This document shows positions 5,714-6,155 of a stretch of DNA of 6,155 nucleotides, in pieces. Origin of the DNA: Deltaproteobacteria bacterium (lineage in GTDB: Bacteria > Myxococcota_A > Polyangia > Palsa-1104 > JAEUJZ01); assembly GCA_017990795.1 (NCBI GenBank), contig JAGNNG010000125.1:1-6155 (forward strand), in the 5' to 3' direction. The translations under genes and the position numbers were made by a program. Every line of letters starts with the position of its first letter. The first letter of the stretch is position 1. The notes beneath the pieces are model-generated. The model saw only the letters and a program-made list of their open reading frames with translations, was not told where the DNA came from and ran no database searches.

Positions 5714-6155
5714 TGGACGCGAATCTGCTCAATCCGCAAAGCCTGATGCAGGCGCAGCACATCGGTCACGCCGTCGTCGAAGAAGTCAGCCGCGTCTTCA
5801 TCGGCAACCCCGGCTTGTGCCAAAGCCTGCTCATCAGCTTGCTCAGCCGCTCGCACGTGCTGCTGGAAGGCGTGCCTGGCGTCGCCAAGACCACACTCGC
5901 CAAGTCGTTTGCCAATGTGCTGGGCTGCGACTTTCGGCGGATTCAGTTTACGCCGGACCTGCTGCCCTCGGACATCACCGGCACTTACATCCTCGACCAA
6001 AAAGTCGGCAACTTCGTGCTGCGCGAAGGTCCCATTTTTTCGCAGATCATCCTCGGTGACGAGATCAACCGCGCGCCACCCAAGACGCAGTCGGCGCTGC
6101 TTGAGGCGATGCAGGAAGCGCAGGTCACCCTCGAAGGCCAGACGCGTCCGCTGCC
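5713..6155 (+). CDS. MoxR-family AAA+ ATPase, 5' part only (runs off the right edge)
   Basis: The first 147 codons of a MoxR ATPase are present, under half of the usual roughly 320-350 residues. Seen here are the Walker A motif GVPGVAKTT (53-61, Lys59), FTPDLLPSDITGTY (79-92) and the Walker B region LGDEINRAPPKTQSALLEAM (113-132, Asp116 and Glu117), all diagnostic of MoxR. Sensor 1, the arginine finger and the lid lie outside the window. MoxR proteins act as ATP-driven chaperones that mature or activate partner complexes, often with von Willebrand factor A or DUF58 partners. The ATG at 5713 shares its A with the TAA of the DUF4350 gene (TAATG), so the two are probably translationally coupled; a weak AAGG stands 7 nt before it. 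Ala58 in place of the usual Walker A Gly is normal for this family. Confidence 0.93.
   Translation, partial: MDANLLNPQSLMQAQHIGHAVVEEVSRVFIGNPGLCQSLLISLLSRSHVLLEGVPGVAKTTLAKSFANVLGCDFRRIQFTPDLLPSDITGTYILDQKVGNFVLREGPIFSQIILGDEINRAPPKTQSALLEAMQEAQVTLEGQTRPL

Noticed and set aside
5383..6000. A 205-codon open frame on the minus strand, antisense to the DUF4350 and moxR genes
   Set aside because: The plus strand carries conserved MoxR motifs throughout; the antisense frame has no recognisable domain and is expected from GC-rich codon bias.

Overview
The window looks like chromosomal DNA of a GC-rich, Gram-negative-type bacterium. The protein types (a BoxD-like CoA-semialdehyde dehydrogenase, a secreted TPR protein and a DUF4350/MoxR membrane operon) are the kind met in Myxococcota and other former Deltaproteobacteria. 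That placement is inferred from gene content only; there is no rRNA or other marker. No mobile element, tRNA, rRNA or CRISPR array is visible.

Layout. Bases 1-148 are an upstream region with no supported gene. Bases 149-1729 (+) encode a complete aldehyde dehydrogenase of the BoxD/PaaZ-N type, with its catalytic Cys and Glu present. It converges on a minus-strand gene (stop at 1750) for a secreted protein of about nine TPR repeats. The two genes share a perfect 10-bp inverted repeat that contains the TPR gene's stop codon and probably acts as a terminator. The TPR gene is divergent from a rightward operon, separated by about 240 bp that carry a candidate promoter on each strand.

The operon (3251 to beyond 6155, +) contains a 274-aa polytopic membrane protein of unrecognised family, a 64-aa two-helix membrane protein, a 452-aa membrane-anchored DUF4350 protein and the first 147 codons of a MoxR AAA+ ATPase. 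Gaps within it are short: 32 nt, 52 nt, then a TAATG stop/start overlap. DUF4350 next to MoxR is a known arrangement, usually followed by a DUF58 protein, which would lie beyond the right edge. By analogy with other MoxR systems, the ATPase would work from the cytoplasm on a membrane complex built from the operon's other products. The divergent periplasmic TPR protein could be a partner, since Bat-type MoxR operons often include TPR proteins, but this is inference.

Points for a second look: an extended -10 element placed so that the operon mRNA would be leaderless; a cysteine-rich 24-codon mini-ORF bridging the 64-aa gene and the DUF4350 gene; the two small unrecognised membrane proteins in the MoxR operon; and the start-site conflict of the TPR gene.
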